This document shows, one piece after another, positions 12,555 through 24,838 of a stretch of 64,000 nucleotides of DNA. The notes beneath the pieces were generated by a model. That model worked only from the letters and a program-made list of their open reading frames with translations, was not told the origin of the DNA and ran no database searches. Every line of letters begins with the position of its first letter. The stretch's first letter is position 1. The position numbers were made by a program, and so were the translations under genes. The stretch is from Lutjanus erythropterus (Eukaryota; Chordata; Actinopteri; Lutjaniformes; Lutjanidae): the NCBI GenBank assembly GCA_020091685.1, contig CM034599.1, forward strand, positions 24,861,922 through 24,925,921, given 5' to 3'.

Positions 12555-13310
12555 TGGGATAGTTTGGATTTTTTGATGTGGGGTCGTATGAGGTGCTGAT
12601 CGCAGAGTGCTGACTGCCACCGTCAGCACTCCGCCAGTTTGGAGAACCAGAGAAAGGCACCAGCATGGAAGCTAATCAATGAACTGCTGTGGGCAGGGTC
12701 AGCAACAAAAGCTATTTTAGCCAGTGTGGTTATATGAGCCAAATATCGCTCTCTCCAAACCAACCAAACTCCACAGGAAAAATCAATAATTTTACCTCCC
12801 AGAACACAGGAGTTGCCAGTTTGCTCCTACCTCGATCTGTTCGTTAGTTTGTGTTATCGTGCTGTGTTTTGAAGAGGGTTAGTTTGGATTCACTGAAGTT
12901 ACACAATAACACAAACTAATTAACATATTGAGGCAGCAGCAGACCAACGACCCTGTGGTCTGCTTAGTAAAATTACTGTTTTTGTCTATGGAGTTTGATT
13001 GGAGAGAGCAATATTTAATTTGTATAACTGTGATTTCCTGCCAGAGAAGGCAGCCCGACAGCAAGGTAATGCAGTGGAGATATTCTAAATATAGCCCACA
13101 CTTCAACTGATATTAATTTTTTCAGGTGGACCTTTTTTTAAGTGGCTAAAATGTGTTTTGTCGCTGACCCTGTCCATGGCAGTACATTGCTTAGCTTCGA
13201 TGTTCTTACACCTCTCTGCTTCTTCAAACTCAGTGTGTGCTGATCGCCTCTTACTGTAGCTAATACACTAACTGTGGATAAGTGCTGCTTTAAAAAACTC
13301 CTTGACAGGA
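12555..13310. mobile_element. Fold-back element with long inverted arms
   Basis: The left arm (about 12555-12730) and the right arm (about 13138-13310) are inverted copies over roughly 165 bases. For example gggcagggtcagcaacaaaa in the left arm pairs with the reverse complement of ttttgtcgctgaccctgtcc in the right, and the arms continue outward through cagcac and ttatcc-like blocks. No transposase frame lies between. It is a non-autonomous fold-back DNA element; I recall similar copies in other fish but cannot name the superfamily. Confidence 0.65.
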
Positions 13311-13599
13311 GGACATCTTCAGAATTGGGTGGCAGTTACACAGTGATTCAATTTGTGTTGCTCCTCTATTCTCCTCGATTTACGCTTTAATAAATGCTTC
13401 TGGTAAGACATCAAGGTCTCCTTAAAACATTTTTCTTAACAAGCTCTCAAGACTTCCTTCACAATAATGAACCTACAGTAAAAAATAATGTCAGTGTGTC
13501 AAATTTATTGTTAACATTTTGTATTAATTAAAAGGATGAAAAACAAATACTGTTCATCTCAGCTGACCTGACAGATATGCTGGTATGTGTGTGTTTGAT

Positions 13600-13765
13600 T
13601 GACAGGAGCTGGCATAAAACCCCAAAATATAAAGTATAAATTTCTCTCTTTTGGTTTTTGATTTTTGTCTCAAAGGAAATCACATATCTGCTTTACAAAG
13701 CAGATATGTGTGTTGTAAGAGACAAAAAAGCAAAGTTTTCAGGGGCTTCAAGGTACAACATCAAC
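13600..13765. mobile_element. Palindromic fold-back element with perfect core hairpin
   Basis: Positions 13681-13710 form a perfect palindrome: a 14-base stem (cacatatctgcttt) around the two bases ac. The stem continues outward with gaps: tttttgtctc pairs with gagacaaaaa, and ccccaaaa with a ttttcaggggc block. The size fits a small MITE. Confidence 0.6.
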
Positions 13766-13899
13766 ACGAAAATATGTAGCCCTATGATAAAAAATCATGA
13801 CGATTAGATTCCATGCAGTCCTAATCAACGGTGATGAACACATCATTGGACTTCAAAAGGTCATGGAATTACATCAAAGAAAGGTCACCAGAAAATGAG

Positions 13900-14735
13900 A
13901 CTGACCAAAGTGGAATATTGCATTAAAATGAATCAGGACCTCAGAATGTACCCAAGCCTCAGAAGAATGGGACACATTTCTTTCAGACACTGACAGAAGA
14001 TGCAAAAAAGGAGCTGGCGGTTTACCAACTGAAAAGATTTCACAAGTTAGCCAAAATATTGGTAGTGGTAAAATACCAGGGCTGGATGGCCAACTGATTG
14101 AATTTTACAAAACATGTAAAGAAAAATGACAAGTCTGCTACTAGATATGTATGTGTATCCCATGAAAATGGACCTCTTCCACCTTCATAAGGCTGGCAAA
14201 GATGACCATGACCTTGAAACCAGGTAAACTCTCTACAAAATGTTCCTCATTTAAACCAGTTAGTCCACCTGGAACTGACACAAACATACTTTGTAAAGCC
14301 CTGGTAAGGAGATTAGATTCTTATATTCCACATTTAGTTCATAATGAATAATGATCAGAATGTTTTTGGCAAAAATGCGATCATATTAGAAGAGTACTTA
14401 ACATAATTTGTGAAAAAAATAACACTAATGATACAGCAATATTGACTGGATGCCCAACAGGCCCACCGTGGAATAGAAGGACCATATTTATTTACTGCCT
14501 AGATTTGGATTTGGAAAGAACGTGCTAGAATAGATTCAGATTTTATATGCAAACTAAATAGCCACTGTCCTAGCAAATAGTGTGGTTTCTAAACGGGTCA
14601 TCTTGGAGTGATGGGTGTCCTCATCACCGACATTATTCATATCGGTCATAGGTCTCCAGCTAGGAGAACAGAAAACTAGAATATCCCAATATATATTTTT
14701 ACTGTCCCTATTAAATAAACCAACAAATAGTAAGA
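13900..14735 (+). mobile_element. LINE (L1/Tx1-like) reverse-transcriptase relic
   Basis: Broken frames give SGKIPGLDGQLIEFYKTCKE (the GKxPGxDGxxxEFYK motif), then SSFKPVSPPGTDTNILCKAL (the RPISLLNxDxKIxxKxLxxR motif) with RRLDSYIPHLVHN, then DHIRRVLNIICEKN, and a late ISQY...IFLLSLLNKPTNS. The last should carry the YADD active site, which is missing. The frame shifts several times. These motifs in this order are those of a non-LTR retrotransposon RT of the L1 group. It is 5'-truncated and dead. Confidence 0.8.
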
Positions 14736-14938
14736 AACAAGCCAATTGAGCAAACTCATGTGTGCTAGTATAATGTGGTCCTCTTACTGGAAGGACAGTT
14801 TAAAAAAGATTTTAAAGAGGGCATCCTGGTGGTTGACACCATTTGATTCAAAGCAGATGTCTTTGTTGCCCCTGTACTGTCTCCTATCCAATAAAGGCAA
14901 AATTTATAAAACAATTTTTTTTTTTTTACAAGGATGAA

Positions 14939-14957
14939 GTGTGTGTGTGTGTGTGTT
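14939..14957. repeat. Short (GT)n microsatellite
   Basis: About nine GT units following a poly(T) run at 14916-14928. Confidence 0.9.
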
Positions 14958-16890
14958 TGAGGATGGTTTGCATGGATGTGCACAGACATCTTAATTTTTG
15001 TCATCTTTGATGCCAATATCATACCGATTTTAGAGGAGAGGAATTCAACTATTCAAGATATGTAAGTAGATAAAGTCAGTTTTCAGCTGGGAATGGAAAA
15101 AATAGACCCTTTCAATGCAGGTGATGCACTGCTTTTGGACTAATATGACTGCACAAGGTATTTAGTTTTGTTTAGTGTTTGTTTCCACACCAGTGTTGCA
15201 AACAATGGGGTCAGAGGTGTGTATGCAGGTGCAGGTGTGTGTGTGTATACTTTTCTCAGATTATCCCTTAACTTTCTTTATAATATTTCTGATTGAACAC
15301 TGCACATGAATTAGCTTGAGTAACTGTCAGATCCAAACTCAAAAGAGGATCTTCCTCTGTGTGTGTTGTGTGCATGCTGAATTTGTGTATTTGTTGTCAT
15401 AATCACTGCCATGCCAGCTAATTCTTCCTCTATTTATATGAGTGTTGTTTTGACAGCTGACTCAAAGTGGAAAGTCTCTGTGCCAGTGTGCATGGAGTGC
15501 ACCAATCACTCTTCTCTTTCTCACACACACACAATTAGCAGCCCCCGGTTCTGGTGTGTATGTGTTTGAGAGAGAGAGAACGAGAAGGAGCGAGGCAGAG
15601 CAGAGGCTGTGGTGTCCAGTACAGACCAGTATCAGATTCAGACCACAGTGATCCCCATGTTAATACCCTGCCTATCTATTTTAGCTGCAGGGGCTCTTAT
15701 GTAATCGGTCACGTTTTCCCGACACCACTTTCTCAGTCACCACCTTCTTATTTTACATTCAGCAGGTGCTCCTCTCATCCATAGCAATGCACTGTCAGGG
15801 CATTAAAGTAAACAAGAAAATAAAGTACCGTTCTCTGGTGGTGAATCAGTGCAGAAGGCAGATCCATCTCCATTTAAATTCTGTTTAAGAAGGACAGTGT
15901 TGATAGGTTTACTGTCCCGGGGCTGAAAGGGCTCAAAAGGAATCACAGATGCAGCGGTGTTCAAAACAAAGCACAGGCCATGACTTCAACATATATTCAC
16001 ACCAAGGAACTTGTGGAAATATATTGGACTATACCACCTTTCCACCAGGGCAGTTTAGAGCCAGTGCCTTATCTTGATTCAGTTTTTTGCATTTCAGTAT
16101 CCAAATCGGTTCTTGGCCGGGAAATCAAACAACAGAAACAGAATGGAGTGACAAAATGAGTGCTAAAGATGAGGAAATTGTTGCCAGTAGTTTTTTTAAG
16201 TGGTTAAATTCAAAGTTACAGCATTTAAATTCAAAATAAAGTAGTTAAATTCAACCTTTGTTCTCCAGAGGGCTGTACTATGAAGGAGACTCAACACAGC
16301 TAGGTTTTCTTAGCATGAGTTTGCTTGACAAAACCTATAACCCCAGTCATAGATAACAGGCGTCACAACAGCGGTTATGAACATTATTTATCAGCCCAGG
16401 CTCTCTTCTTCAGGTTTAATGTGCACTCACATAAAAGGGACGTTTAGTGCGTCATTTGACTCTTCTTCCATACAAAGTGTAGCGATCGCAAACTGCCTAC
16501 TTAAGTCAAAAAAGAAAGAAAGTGGCGGAGCGTTGTTCTGGTGCACTCCAGTAGCACCACACCTATCACAGTGATATAATGTTGTGCTCTCTAGCCTGTG
16601 GAGAAGCAAATAGGTTCATTGAAGGTTCATGAGTTGAACCAACTACAAAAAGGCAGTAGCACCAGCCCAGAACTAAAACTAGGTTTGCATTGGTAGAAAG
16701 GATTGAGATACCTCTATGTGTGGGTCAATGTGAAGTGGTAATCTGATTTGTTTGGAACACAACGTGATCTGTTGCTCAGAACAGCTCAGAAACATCTGGT
16801 TTTAAGAATGTAAGGTGGCAGATGTTGACATTTGACAGCTAACAGGTAAAAAGGCAGCACTGCCAGCAATTACTTTTAAGTTTAATAATC
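14958..16890. other. Intergenic DNA, little recognised
   Basis: About 16035-16130 (cctttccaccagggcagttt, then caaatcggttcttggccggg) has the feel of a dispersed fish repeat, but I cannot define its ends. No gene seen. Confidence 0.4.
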
Positions 16891-16899
16891 AAGTCAACA

Positions 16900-17086
16900 G
16901 TCCAAAACTCATAGATGTTCCATTTAAAATGATAAACAACTGAGAAAATCGGCTAATCTTTGCACTGGAAAAATTTAGACCAGATAATAATTCTCATATT
17001 TGCTTGATCAAACAATTGATTATCAAAATTGTTCCCTCGTGTCTATTGAGTGACGTATAAATCAGTCAACTAATTGTTTCAGTTCT
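16900..17086 (+). mobile_element. Decayed hAT-like MITE (gctgcaac family)
   Basis: The inner parts agtccaaaactcatagatgt and aacaattgattatcaaaatt, and the end tcaactaattgtttcagttc, fit the right two-thirds of the family seen intact at 39503-39839. The left end is lost. Confidence 0.5.
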
Positions 17087-17430
17087 AAATCTAAATCTAG
17101 AGGGTGAACTAAGACAAAATGAAAAGGGAGGTTTATGATGCTTTTCAAAGTTTCAGCAACTTGTTTTGTTGATGCACCTGACTGCCAAAATTGTGCACTC
17201 ATGGTGAAACAGTTGACCAAACTCCTGTCATGTAACTGATACATTGTGAGTCCATACAGTAGTCCCATGTAGTTCAGAAAACAGAAAATGAATCTTATAA
17301 TCTAGATTTACAGTAGATTTGTACTGTGTCTCCAACCAACACAAGCACATAATCATGGATCAAGTTTGTGATTCGTTGTTTCTACCTGTTTCATAACTGG
17401 TAGAGATGTACTCTCTTAGTTGAACATTTA

Positions 17431-18806
17431 CAGTTCAGGACAAATTATTAGCCCCCTAATGAAATTTAGTTTTTTTCAAAGTTTTCCCAAGTGCTTTTTT
17501 TTTTAACAGAGCAAGGAGTTTTCAACATAGCATTTCTAAACATACTAGTTTTCTTTAGAAAGCATAAATTATTTTTATTTGTACACAATAACAGAATTAT
17601 TTCAGAAAAAACAAAAATTACCAGGGTCAATATTATTAGCCCCTTTAAAAACTGACCTTTTTATTGAGCCATAGCACAAACCCCTGTTGTGCAATGATGT
17701 GCTTTAACTTTGTAATGCTCAAAGCTTGTAAGAAAGCTTGAGAAAGCATCATGCCAAAAACAAAATAAATCAGTTTAGACTTCAGAAAAAGAATTGTTGA
17801 TGCTTACAAAGCAGGAGAATGATATACAAAGTTATCACAGCGTTTCTAAGTGTCAAGAACTGGAGTGAGAAGTATCATCAAGAAATTCAAAGAGAGACAC
17901 ACAGTACAGAACAAGCCTGGCAGAAGCAGGAAGTGAAAGATTTCAATGATTCTGGAAAAAAAGAAGTGAGAGATGTGTCTGAAGATCCAAGAACAACTGC
18001 CAAGACACTAGTGAATGACTTATCCAAGTCAGGAAATGTAGTCTCAAAGAAGACAATCACTGGAGCCCTGTACAGGAATGAAAAGAAAAACTCCACTCCT
18101 ACAGAAGAAACACCTTCAAGACAGACTGAAGTGTGCTAACGACAACCTGGAGAAAGACTATGCAGACTGGAAGCGCGTCCTTTGGTCAGATGAGATGAAA
18201 CTAGAGCTCTTTGGCCATTGAGATGTTGCTTATGTTTGGAGAAAGAAGGAAGAGGCGTATAACCCAAAGAAGGAGTGGGAGTTTTATGCTGTGGGGATGC
18301 TTCAGTGTGTCTGGAACTGGGAATCTGGTCAAGGTGGAAGGAATCATGAAGAAAGAAGAATGTGTGAAGATTTTGAAAGAAAACCTCAAGCAGTCAGCAG
18401 CAAAACTGGGTCTGGGTCGTCGCTTTGTCTTCCAACACGACAACGACCCAAAACATACATTGCTCCTGGTGAAGAACTGCCTCCAGAAGACCAAAGTGAA
18501 CGTTACTGACTGGCCTGCACAAAGCCCTGACTTGAATCCCATTAAAAATCTGTGGGGTGAACTGAAGACCAACGTCCATGCCAGAAGACCATCAAATCCG
18601 GAGGAGCTTGAGAGATTCACCAAAGAAGAATGGGCTGGGAATATAATTTTGTTTCTGTATGCACAGTAAGATAATGTAAGCATCTAAAATAAAACTAGGA
18701 TGTTTGGAAAAGCTCTGTTAAAAATCCCTTGCTCTGTTGGGCACTTGGGAAATACTTAAAAAAAATTAAATTTTCATAGGTGGGCTAATAATTTCATCCT
18801 CATCTG
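17431..18806 (+). mobile_element. Full-length Tc1-like DNA transposon, inactive
   Basis: Both ends abut TA (17429-17430 and 18807-18808), the Tc1/mariner target duplication. The left end reads cagttcaggacaaattatta. The right end, reverse-complemented, reads cagatgaggatgaaattatt; the two then share tagccc. The 1,376-bp element holds one broken transposase gene on the plus strand. It looks like a complete copy that has aged in place. Confidence 0.9.
17753..18668 (+). pseudogene. Tc1-like transposase pseudogene
   Basis: It starts MPKTK, as many fish Tc1 transposases do, but a stop follows at once. The DNA-binding half is shifted (recognisable: TAKTLVNDLSKSGNVVSKKT). The catalytic half keeps the first aspartate in VLWSDEMKLELFGH, then a stop near 18220, then GCFSVSGTGNLVKVEGIMKK, FVFQHDNDPKHT with the second aspartate, and QSPDLNPIKNLW. 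In the DDE triad the last residue is normally the glutamate of NPIENLW; here it is lysine. With stops, frameshifts and a lost catalytic residue the protein cannot work. Confidence 0.9.
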
Positions 18807-20055
18807 TACTGATGCTTGTTTGGATATTTAGATATATATTCTGTATATAAGAGCTGAGAAATTTTGCTCTTGTCTTTAACACATCTGAAAAAAGTGCACA
18901 TTGCAAAATGAATCTTTGGTTCATTGCTCATTGTAGAAATAAAGGTGGGTGTTAACTATTTGTTGAGTCGTGATCCAATAAATTCATCCATAAAGAGAGG
19001 CGAAAATGTCTCTCTTGCTGCCGTGGTGACCAAGGACAGAGAGAAAGAGAGAGAGAGAGAGAGAGGAAGATGAGGAAGAAGAGAAAAGGTGGTATGTGAG
19101 GAGGTGGCAGACACAGAGCTACAAAAACAATGACAAAGACAGATAAAGAAATAGAAATAGAAAAAGTAATAAAAAAAATGGAAAGAAACAGTAGACCTAA
19201 TCCCTGACTCGTGATTTTCTGCTTTGTTACTGCTCTTGTGTTTGTGCTCTCGTATTATTCTACCTGTCTGTTATGGATTGAGTGACACATGGAGACAGAC
19301 AGGCACGGGAAAAGGAAAGGTGTCTGGTGACTGAGGCGAGTTCACCTGCAGGTATTCAGAGATGGAGGAGCATGCTTAATGTAGGACAGCTTTCCAACAG
19401 GGCATTATTCAGTCCTAAATATAGATGGGACAGAAGTAGGCTGAGCTAACAGCGCTGCCAAAAGGCCACGAAAATAAGCCATAATGTGGAGCCTTGTGTA
19501 CAGTGAGTGAGGACTGTGTCAGACATGTTCTCATATTGTCTGGAGACTCTGGTTTAATTTGTGCACTCATACATTTAACCCTTTGCCTGACCTTATTCAA
19601 ACCCCATACGTGGAAAAATGTTAAAGTGGTAACTCTTTCCTTTGTCACCAACTGAAAACACAAAATAATTATCATAAATCATGTGTTATTACACCAAATT
19701 AAGATATATTCCATGTTTTGCATGTAATTTGGTCTATACACAAACAAATATAAAATCATTTTGTTTGCCAAAAAGAGATTCACAGACAAAGGAGTGTACT
19801 ATATGTTATCTACAAAGTGGCATTTGCGGTCTGCAGAGTCACTATTAGACATCTTATGAAAAAACTGTCCACTTAAATTCCATTCAACACCAATCACAGA
19901 TACAGGACATGTGTTGTAGCTTCAGAAATAATATGTTATTTTCTTATGTGGACTTCTGACAAATGGGTATCAATTCAAAACCATGTTTGGAAGCAATTTT
20001 TGTAAAATCAGGAGAAGCTATAATGTATTAAGGTTATAACTCAAAACACATATTA
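18807..20055. other. Intergenic DNA, nothing recognised
   Basis: Contains a (GA)n run at 19039-19064. No gene seen. Confidence 0.5.
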
Positions 20056-20059
20056 AAGA

Positions 20060-20400
20060 ATAGGTTCACATGTACCCATTTGTACTTCAACAACACTCTG
20101 CATCCTCTGCATCTTCTAAGTGAATAAAAACGGTCTCAGACAAAATTGGTCTCTCCAAAAATCTTCCTCTCCATTCCAAAATTCCCTATTTGTGCTTCAA
20201 CAGACAGCTTCAACAGAAGGACAGTAATGAAAAGAGGGAATTTGGTGGTAAAATAACAGTAAATCTGGAAGACATCCACTTTATTGGACTAACTCAGGCT
20301 GTTGAAGTCACATAGTTATCTTCAGCCAAACTTTAAAATGCACTTTTACACAGAGTAGGGACTGTGGAATTGGATGGTATTCATTTGTGGATTCTCTGGT
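20060..20400. repeat. Dispersed fish repeat, decayed
   Basis: The phrases taaagaataggttcacatgt, ggactaactcaggctgttga and agccaaactttaaaatgcac, followed by a cacagagtagggactgtgga-like end, match a common teleost repeat as I remember it. I cannot define inverted ends or a superfamily. Confidence 0.4.
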
Positions 20401-20764
20401 TCAGGATGAGATGAAACTTTTCTTTGGATGTTAATTGTTGAGCCATTACAAAGGCCAACATGCAACTTCAACAACTGCAACAGATTAGTAGCTAAGCCTT
20501 TTTTTTAGCCAGGCAGTTTATTACTTGCAGCCCTGACTGGCTGGTTAAGAGGAGTGAGGACTCAGAAGTCAGTATAAAGGTATTTTAAAAATTTTGAATT
20601 ACAGGAACCACAAGAGGTCATTGAACATACAGTCATGAATGTGTGCAAAAAATGTTAGGTTGATGAGTCCAGTAGCATGAGATTTAGCTACAGAAAAGCT
20701 CTGGCCCTGTTGAGAGGGAGGGAAATGAGGGCGTTGAACAGGGTGTTATAAAAGCACTAATTAT

Positions 20765-21000
20765 TGGCATGTGTATGTATGGTCATGCATGCGTGGCTGC
20801 ATGTGTGCATGTGTACGTGCATCGGTATGCACATGTGTAAGTATGTGTGCGTGCAATGTATATAAGTATATGGATTTAAGTCTTTGTACATTTGTGCAGG
20901 TTTATGCCTGCATTTGTGCTTAAATGCCAATTTATGTTAAGGTGTATACAGATATGCATGTTTGTATATTACCTGCATGCTATATACTCCTATGTACATG
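20765..21000. repeat. Degenerate alternating purine-pyrimidine tract
   Basis: About 230 bases rich in tgtgcatg/gtatgtat words, alternating purine and pyrimidine for long stretches without being a clean microsatellite. Probably an aged (TG)n repeat. Confidence 0.6.
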
Positions 21001-22585
21001 CACAATATAGAATGAATTAATTTAAGGTTATTTGTATATGTATACGTGGTTCTTTTTACCAACATTACCAACAACATTAAAGTGGACCCCAAACAAAACA
21101 TTTAGGTTTATTAAAGTATTATGTGAGTGTCCTTCCTGCCTTTGTATAATATCCACTGTATCCTGTAACACAGTAGCAAAAGATAACTGTTTTTCAGGCT
21201 GATTTCTCAAAAACAGCTCAGCAGGGTAGATTCTCGCCAACTTCAATGCTGGAACTTCATGGGCAACCCTCTGACTCACTACACCCCCACCCTGCTGAGC
21301 TGACAAGTGAATCTTCTAGAATATCTGGCTTTTATACACACACACACAGTCTTCCTACATACACACCAACCTCGCGTGGCACAGAGCTCATTTCTTTCTC
21401 TCTCGGCACCCCTTTTAATCTCTCCCTCATTATGTCAACATCTAGTTCGACACGGGGCTGATGACACCGTTAACCTCCAGTGGTGAACACTCACATGTTC
21501 TACGCTGACAAGCCTCGACTTGAGACCCAGAAACACCTACACTATATACTTCACAATTACCATCCAGGAGAGATGTTAACATTCCCAATGCATGAAATCT
21601 AGGTTAACTGAGTTTAACACAACTGAGATAACAGGTTGGAAAGAAAGAAGAGTTACAGAGATGTGGGTGAAGTCAGATTGATATGTCACAGTAATATGTT
21701 ACTCCTCACACTAAGTAAAAATAAATAACCATGTCCTCTTTCACCTCATTATATCTGTGCTATTCTTAGCAGGTTATTGTGGGCGTGGTTATGATAAAGC
21801 AAAACAACACAGGTCAGTGACTCTCCTCAGAGAGGCCCTGCCAGTAAACCACATGAACGTATAAACACGCAACAAAACATCCTGTTGTCTCTTTCCTTCT
21901 CTCTTTCCAACTGGTGTGTCAGGTTATAGCAAAGGACTTGATAAACTCAAAATGAGTTTACAGAAATTACAGAAATTTTCTAACTGGCAGATCCTATCTT
22001 AACTATTTGTTTACCATGGTAATTAGGGTTAAGACCTGATTTAGGAAAAAAGTCATTACAGTTAATGAGTCAATTTATCTATTTTAACGTAAGGCAGGAA
22101 AAGTGCATTACACAAGCATTCTACCTTTTCAAAATATTAAATAAGTGCTTCTCACTTTAGGATAACAAGCTGTCCTACTGTTAGCTACTAATGGTAGCAG
22201 GGTTTCCAACTCTCATGCTTTGAGTGTGAGACACGATTGACGATTATCACAGATCCACACATGCTTTTTTCTCAGGTTACTTTTAGCCCTAGCTCCTCTG
22301 ATATGTAGTTTATTTTAGTGAGGTGCAGAGCATAAAAGCAGCACTTTTCATGGATTAACAGTGAACGCACTGGTCATATCTGCTTGAACTGAAAGTGTGT
22401 AACAACAATGCATGATGCATATTCTGATGGTGCGGCAAAACATTATTTGGTGGTCAAATAACTAACCCGCTGAGAATGAGTAGAGCAAGTTTGAACAGGC
22501 TGATATCAGTCAAGGAGGGTTCAATATTCAGCAGGTGAGCATCTTCAATGAACAACTTATCTCTATGGGGTGAGTGTTGTCTTTT

Positions 22586-22587
<2 letters not shown>
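21001..22587. other. Intergenic DNA, nothing recognised
   Basis: No gene or nameable repeat. Confidence 0.5.

Positions 22588-22622
<35 letters not shown>
22588..22622. repeat. (GT)n microsatellite
   Basis: About 17 GT units. Confidence 0.95.
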
Positions 22623-22624
<2 letters not shown>

Positions 22625-23462
22625 CATGGTGGGGGGTGACCACAAGTAAATGTACTTGTTCTGGAAAACTGTCCCCTGTGATTGACACATTATATATGAC
22701 ATTGTTAGACTGTTAATACTGATGGTTCTTCATCATCATAGTTTAAGCTGCATTTTCTGTTGCAGCTTCAGTTCAAGTTCTGATACACAAATCTGTTTTC
22801 GTGTTTTTGATTTTTCTCTAATGTTCACTTTTTGTGAAATATTGGGTAATTGGATAAAAACACTTCTTTTTAAAGAATGCAATTATGTGGAAAGTTTAGA
22901 GGCAAAATGTCTCTTTGATGAAACTGACAACAGCTCACATCTGAAACATGACAAGGGGGCACAAAAATGCTTAAGACCACTGGTTTGATGTGTTTTAATA
23001 GCTTATTAGATCTTTTTCAAGTTAAATTCTTAAACCAATACATAAGACAATGTACTTGGTTACTTTTCACCACTGTGCAATGGTCAGACTAATTTTAATT
23101 TAAATTTTTTAAAGAACAAATCTCACACAAAACTAAAATCAAAACTTGGCAGCCCTGTGGTAGTGAAATAGTTAATGGTAGTTTTAGCTAACTAGTCCCA
23201 TATGGCTGCTCTTTAATTGTTTTTACTCAGTGGATGCTAGATACAGTGGAAACTTTGTCTGCTAACTTAGATAGGATTTCTAAAGATAGTTAGGATTTGC
23301 CTCTGTAATACCAAATTTGGCAAAAAATCCTATCTTAGACTCTTCCCATCGTAATTTGAAATTTAAGATAAGAAGTTATACAGTCTGGTTTCAAAAGGCT
23401 GCAAGATTTAGTCCCCAGAGGTTTCAATAATCCTTGTTTATAGATCATAAAATGGATTCTTG

Positions 23463-23464
<2 letters not shown>
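22623..23464. other. Intergenic DNA, nothing recognised
   Basis: No coding or repeat signal recognised. Confidence 0.5.

Positions 23465-23534
<70 letters not shown>
23465..23534. repeat. (CA)n microsatellite, long
   Basis: About 35 uninterrupted CA units, likely to vary in length between individuals. Confidence 0.97.
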
Positions 23535-23535
<1 letters not shown>

Positions 23536-24089
23536 CTACAGTGATCGTGACTCATTAAGAAATTCCCACTCTCCACTTTGCCGGAGATCCTGGCACTGAC
23601 TCATCAGGGAACATTCAGGATAGGTGTGACATTCTGGGACTGACTGCCGCTGCCGCTGTACATGTGAAGGAAACAGGTGGTGAGATCCTCACTGTGGGAG
23701 AGGAGGGGGTGGGTAATAAAACCTAATTCATCTTTGAATTTGAATTTGTTGATGATCAAACCTATTCCCATTGTGGCTTTTATATAATGTAATAAACGAG
23801 TAATCAAGACTGTACTCGACTGCTTTATTCTTTGCATATGAGGAAGCTTCATCATCCAGTTGTTTGATGATAGTTTCTTTTCTCATATTTTCAAAATTGT
23901 AAAATGAAATACCAAATATGATCACCCTAAAACCTGGAAAATAAACCAAGACAAATGTTTCTCACAACAGAGAACTGCCTAGAGTATATGGCAGGCATCA
24001 ATCTATATTTTTCTTTATGTGAACATGTGCATATGCAGCCATAACAGTGAATGTTAAAGCACAGTGATGTAAAGGCTGATACAGCTTTC
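23535..24089. other. Intergenic DNA, nothing recognised
   Basis: No gene or nameable repeat. Confidence 0.5.
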
Positions 24090-24613
24090 CTCTATGGACT
24101 CTATAAAAGAAGTGGACATGGCCTCCAGGTCTGAAAAGTGAAGCCAACATGGAAGCCCCTTAAACCTGTATTCTTTCTAACAGCCATCATGGGGCAACTG
24201 CACTGGTTCCAGAACCAAGTCTGATTGCATGGAAATCTATATGAAAATGACCCTACTTCTCACTTGATTTATGACCTCGGTAAACATTTTCCTATTGAAT
24301 TTATGGTCTCAATCACTAGTTTCATGTCTTCTTCAATACAGCATGATTTTCATTTCATAAATGATGGTCCTATTTAGAGTAAAATAGACAATAAGTCAAG
24401 ATATGTTTTCATGTATGGCTTGGGATTGACAGGTCCCTACCATGGGAACCTCCACAACTCCATCCTCACGACTACATACACTTACTTCTGGATCCAAAAA
24501 ACAAAAAACACAATGGTGATAGCCATAATGCCAAACTTGAGTCTTCAAACAGTAGTCCACAAGCCAATAGGTGATGTCATGATGGCTACATCCACTTCTT
24601 TTATGTCATCTAT
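24090..24613. mobile_element. MITE with inverted ends (aagaagtgga family)
   Basis: The left end has ggactctataaaagaagtgg. The right end, reverse-complemented, has gatgacataaaagaagtgga; they pair over about 25-30 bases. The inner text (for example ttaaacctgtattctttcta and atgaccctacttctcacttg) is a body I recognise as common in teleosts. No transposase is encoded. A fragment of the same family is at 9515-9562. Confidence 0.65.
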
Positions 24614-24649
24614 GATTAGGACAAAACACTAATTACAGGTAAGGCTGAT

Positions 24650-24838
24650 GGGAACATTGTTAGTTTTGTAGTATTGGATGCATGAAATTTTGACCTGAGT
24701 ATGGACCTATATGAAAAGTTACAGGCGCACCAAAGATATAACAGTTCTCCCTGAGGGGAAGAGGAAGATGTGTACCAAATGCCATAACAATTCTTCAAAT
24801 AGTTGTCAAGACATTTCAGTTGAAACCACAAATGTGAA
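24650..24838 (+). repeat. Left part of a split dispersed repeat
   Basis: The phrase taccaaatgccataacaatt, then agttgtcaagacatttcagt and gaaaccacaaatgtgaa, is the body of a common teleost repeat. It is continued by 25488-25770 after an insertion. Confidence 0.55.

Noticed and set aside
5045-23534. CRISPR-like regular repeats
   Set aside because: The periodic sequences are dinucleotide or pentanucleotide microsatellites without spacers, in a vertebrate genome.
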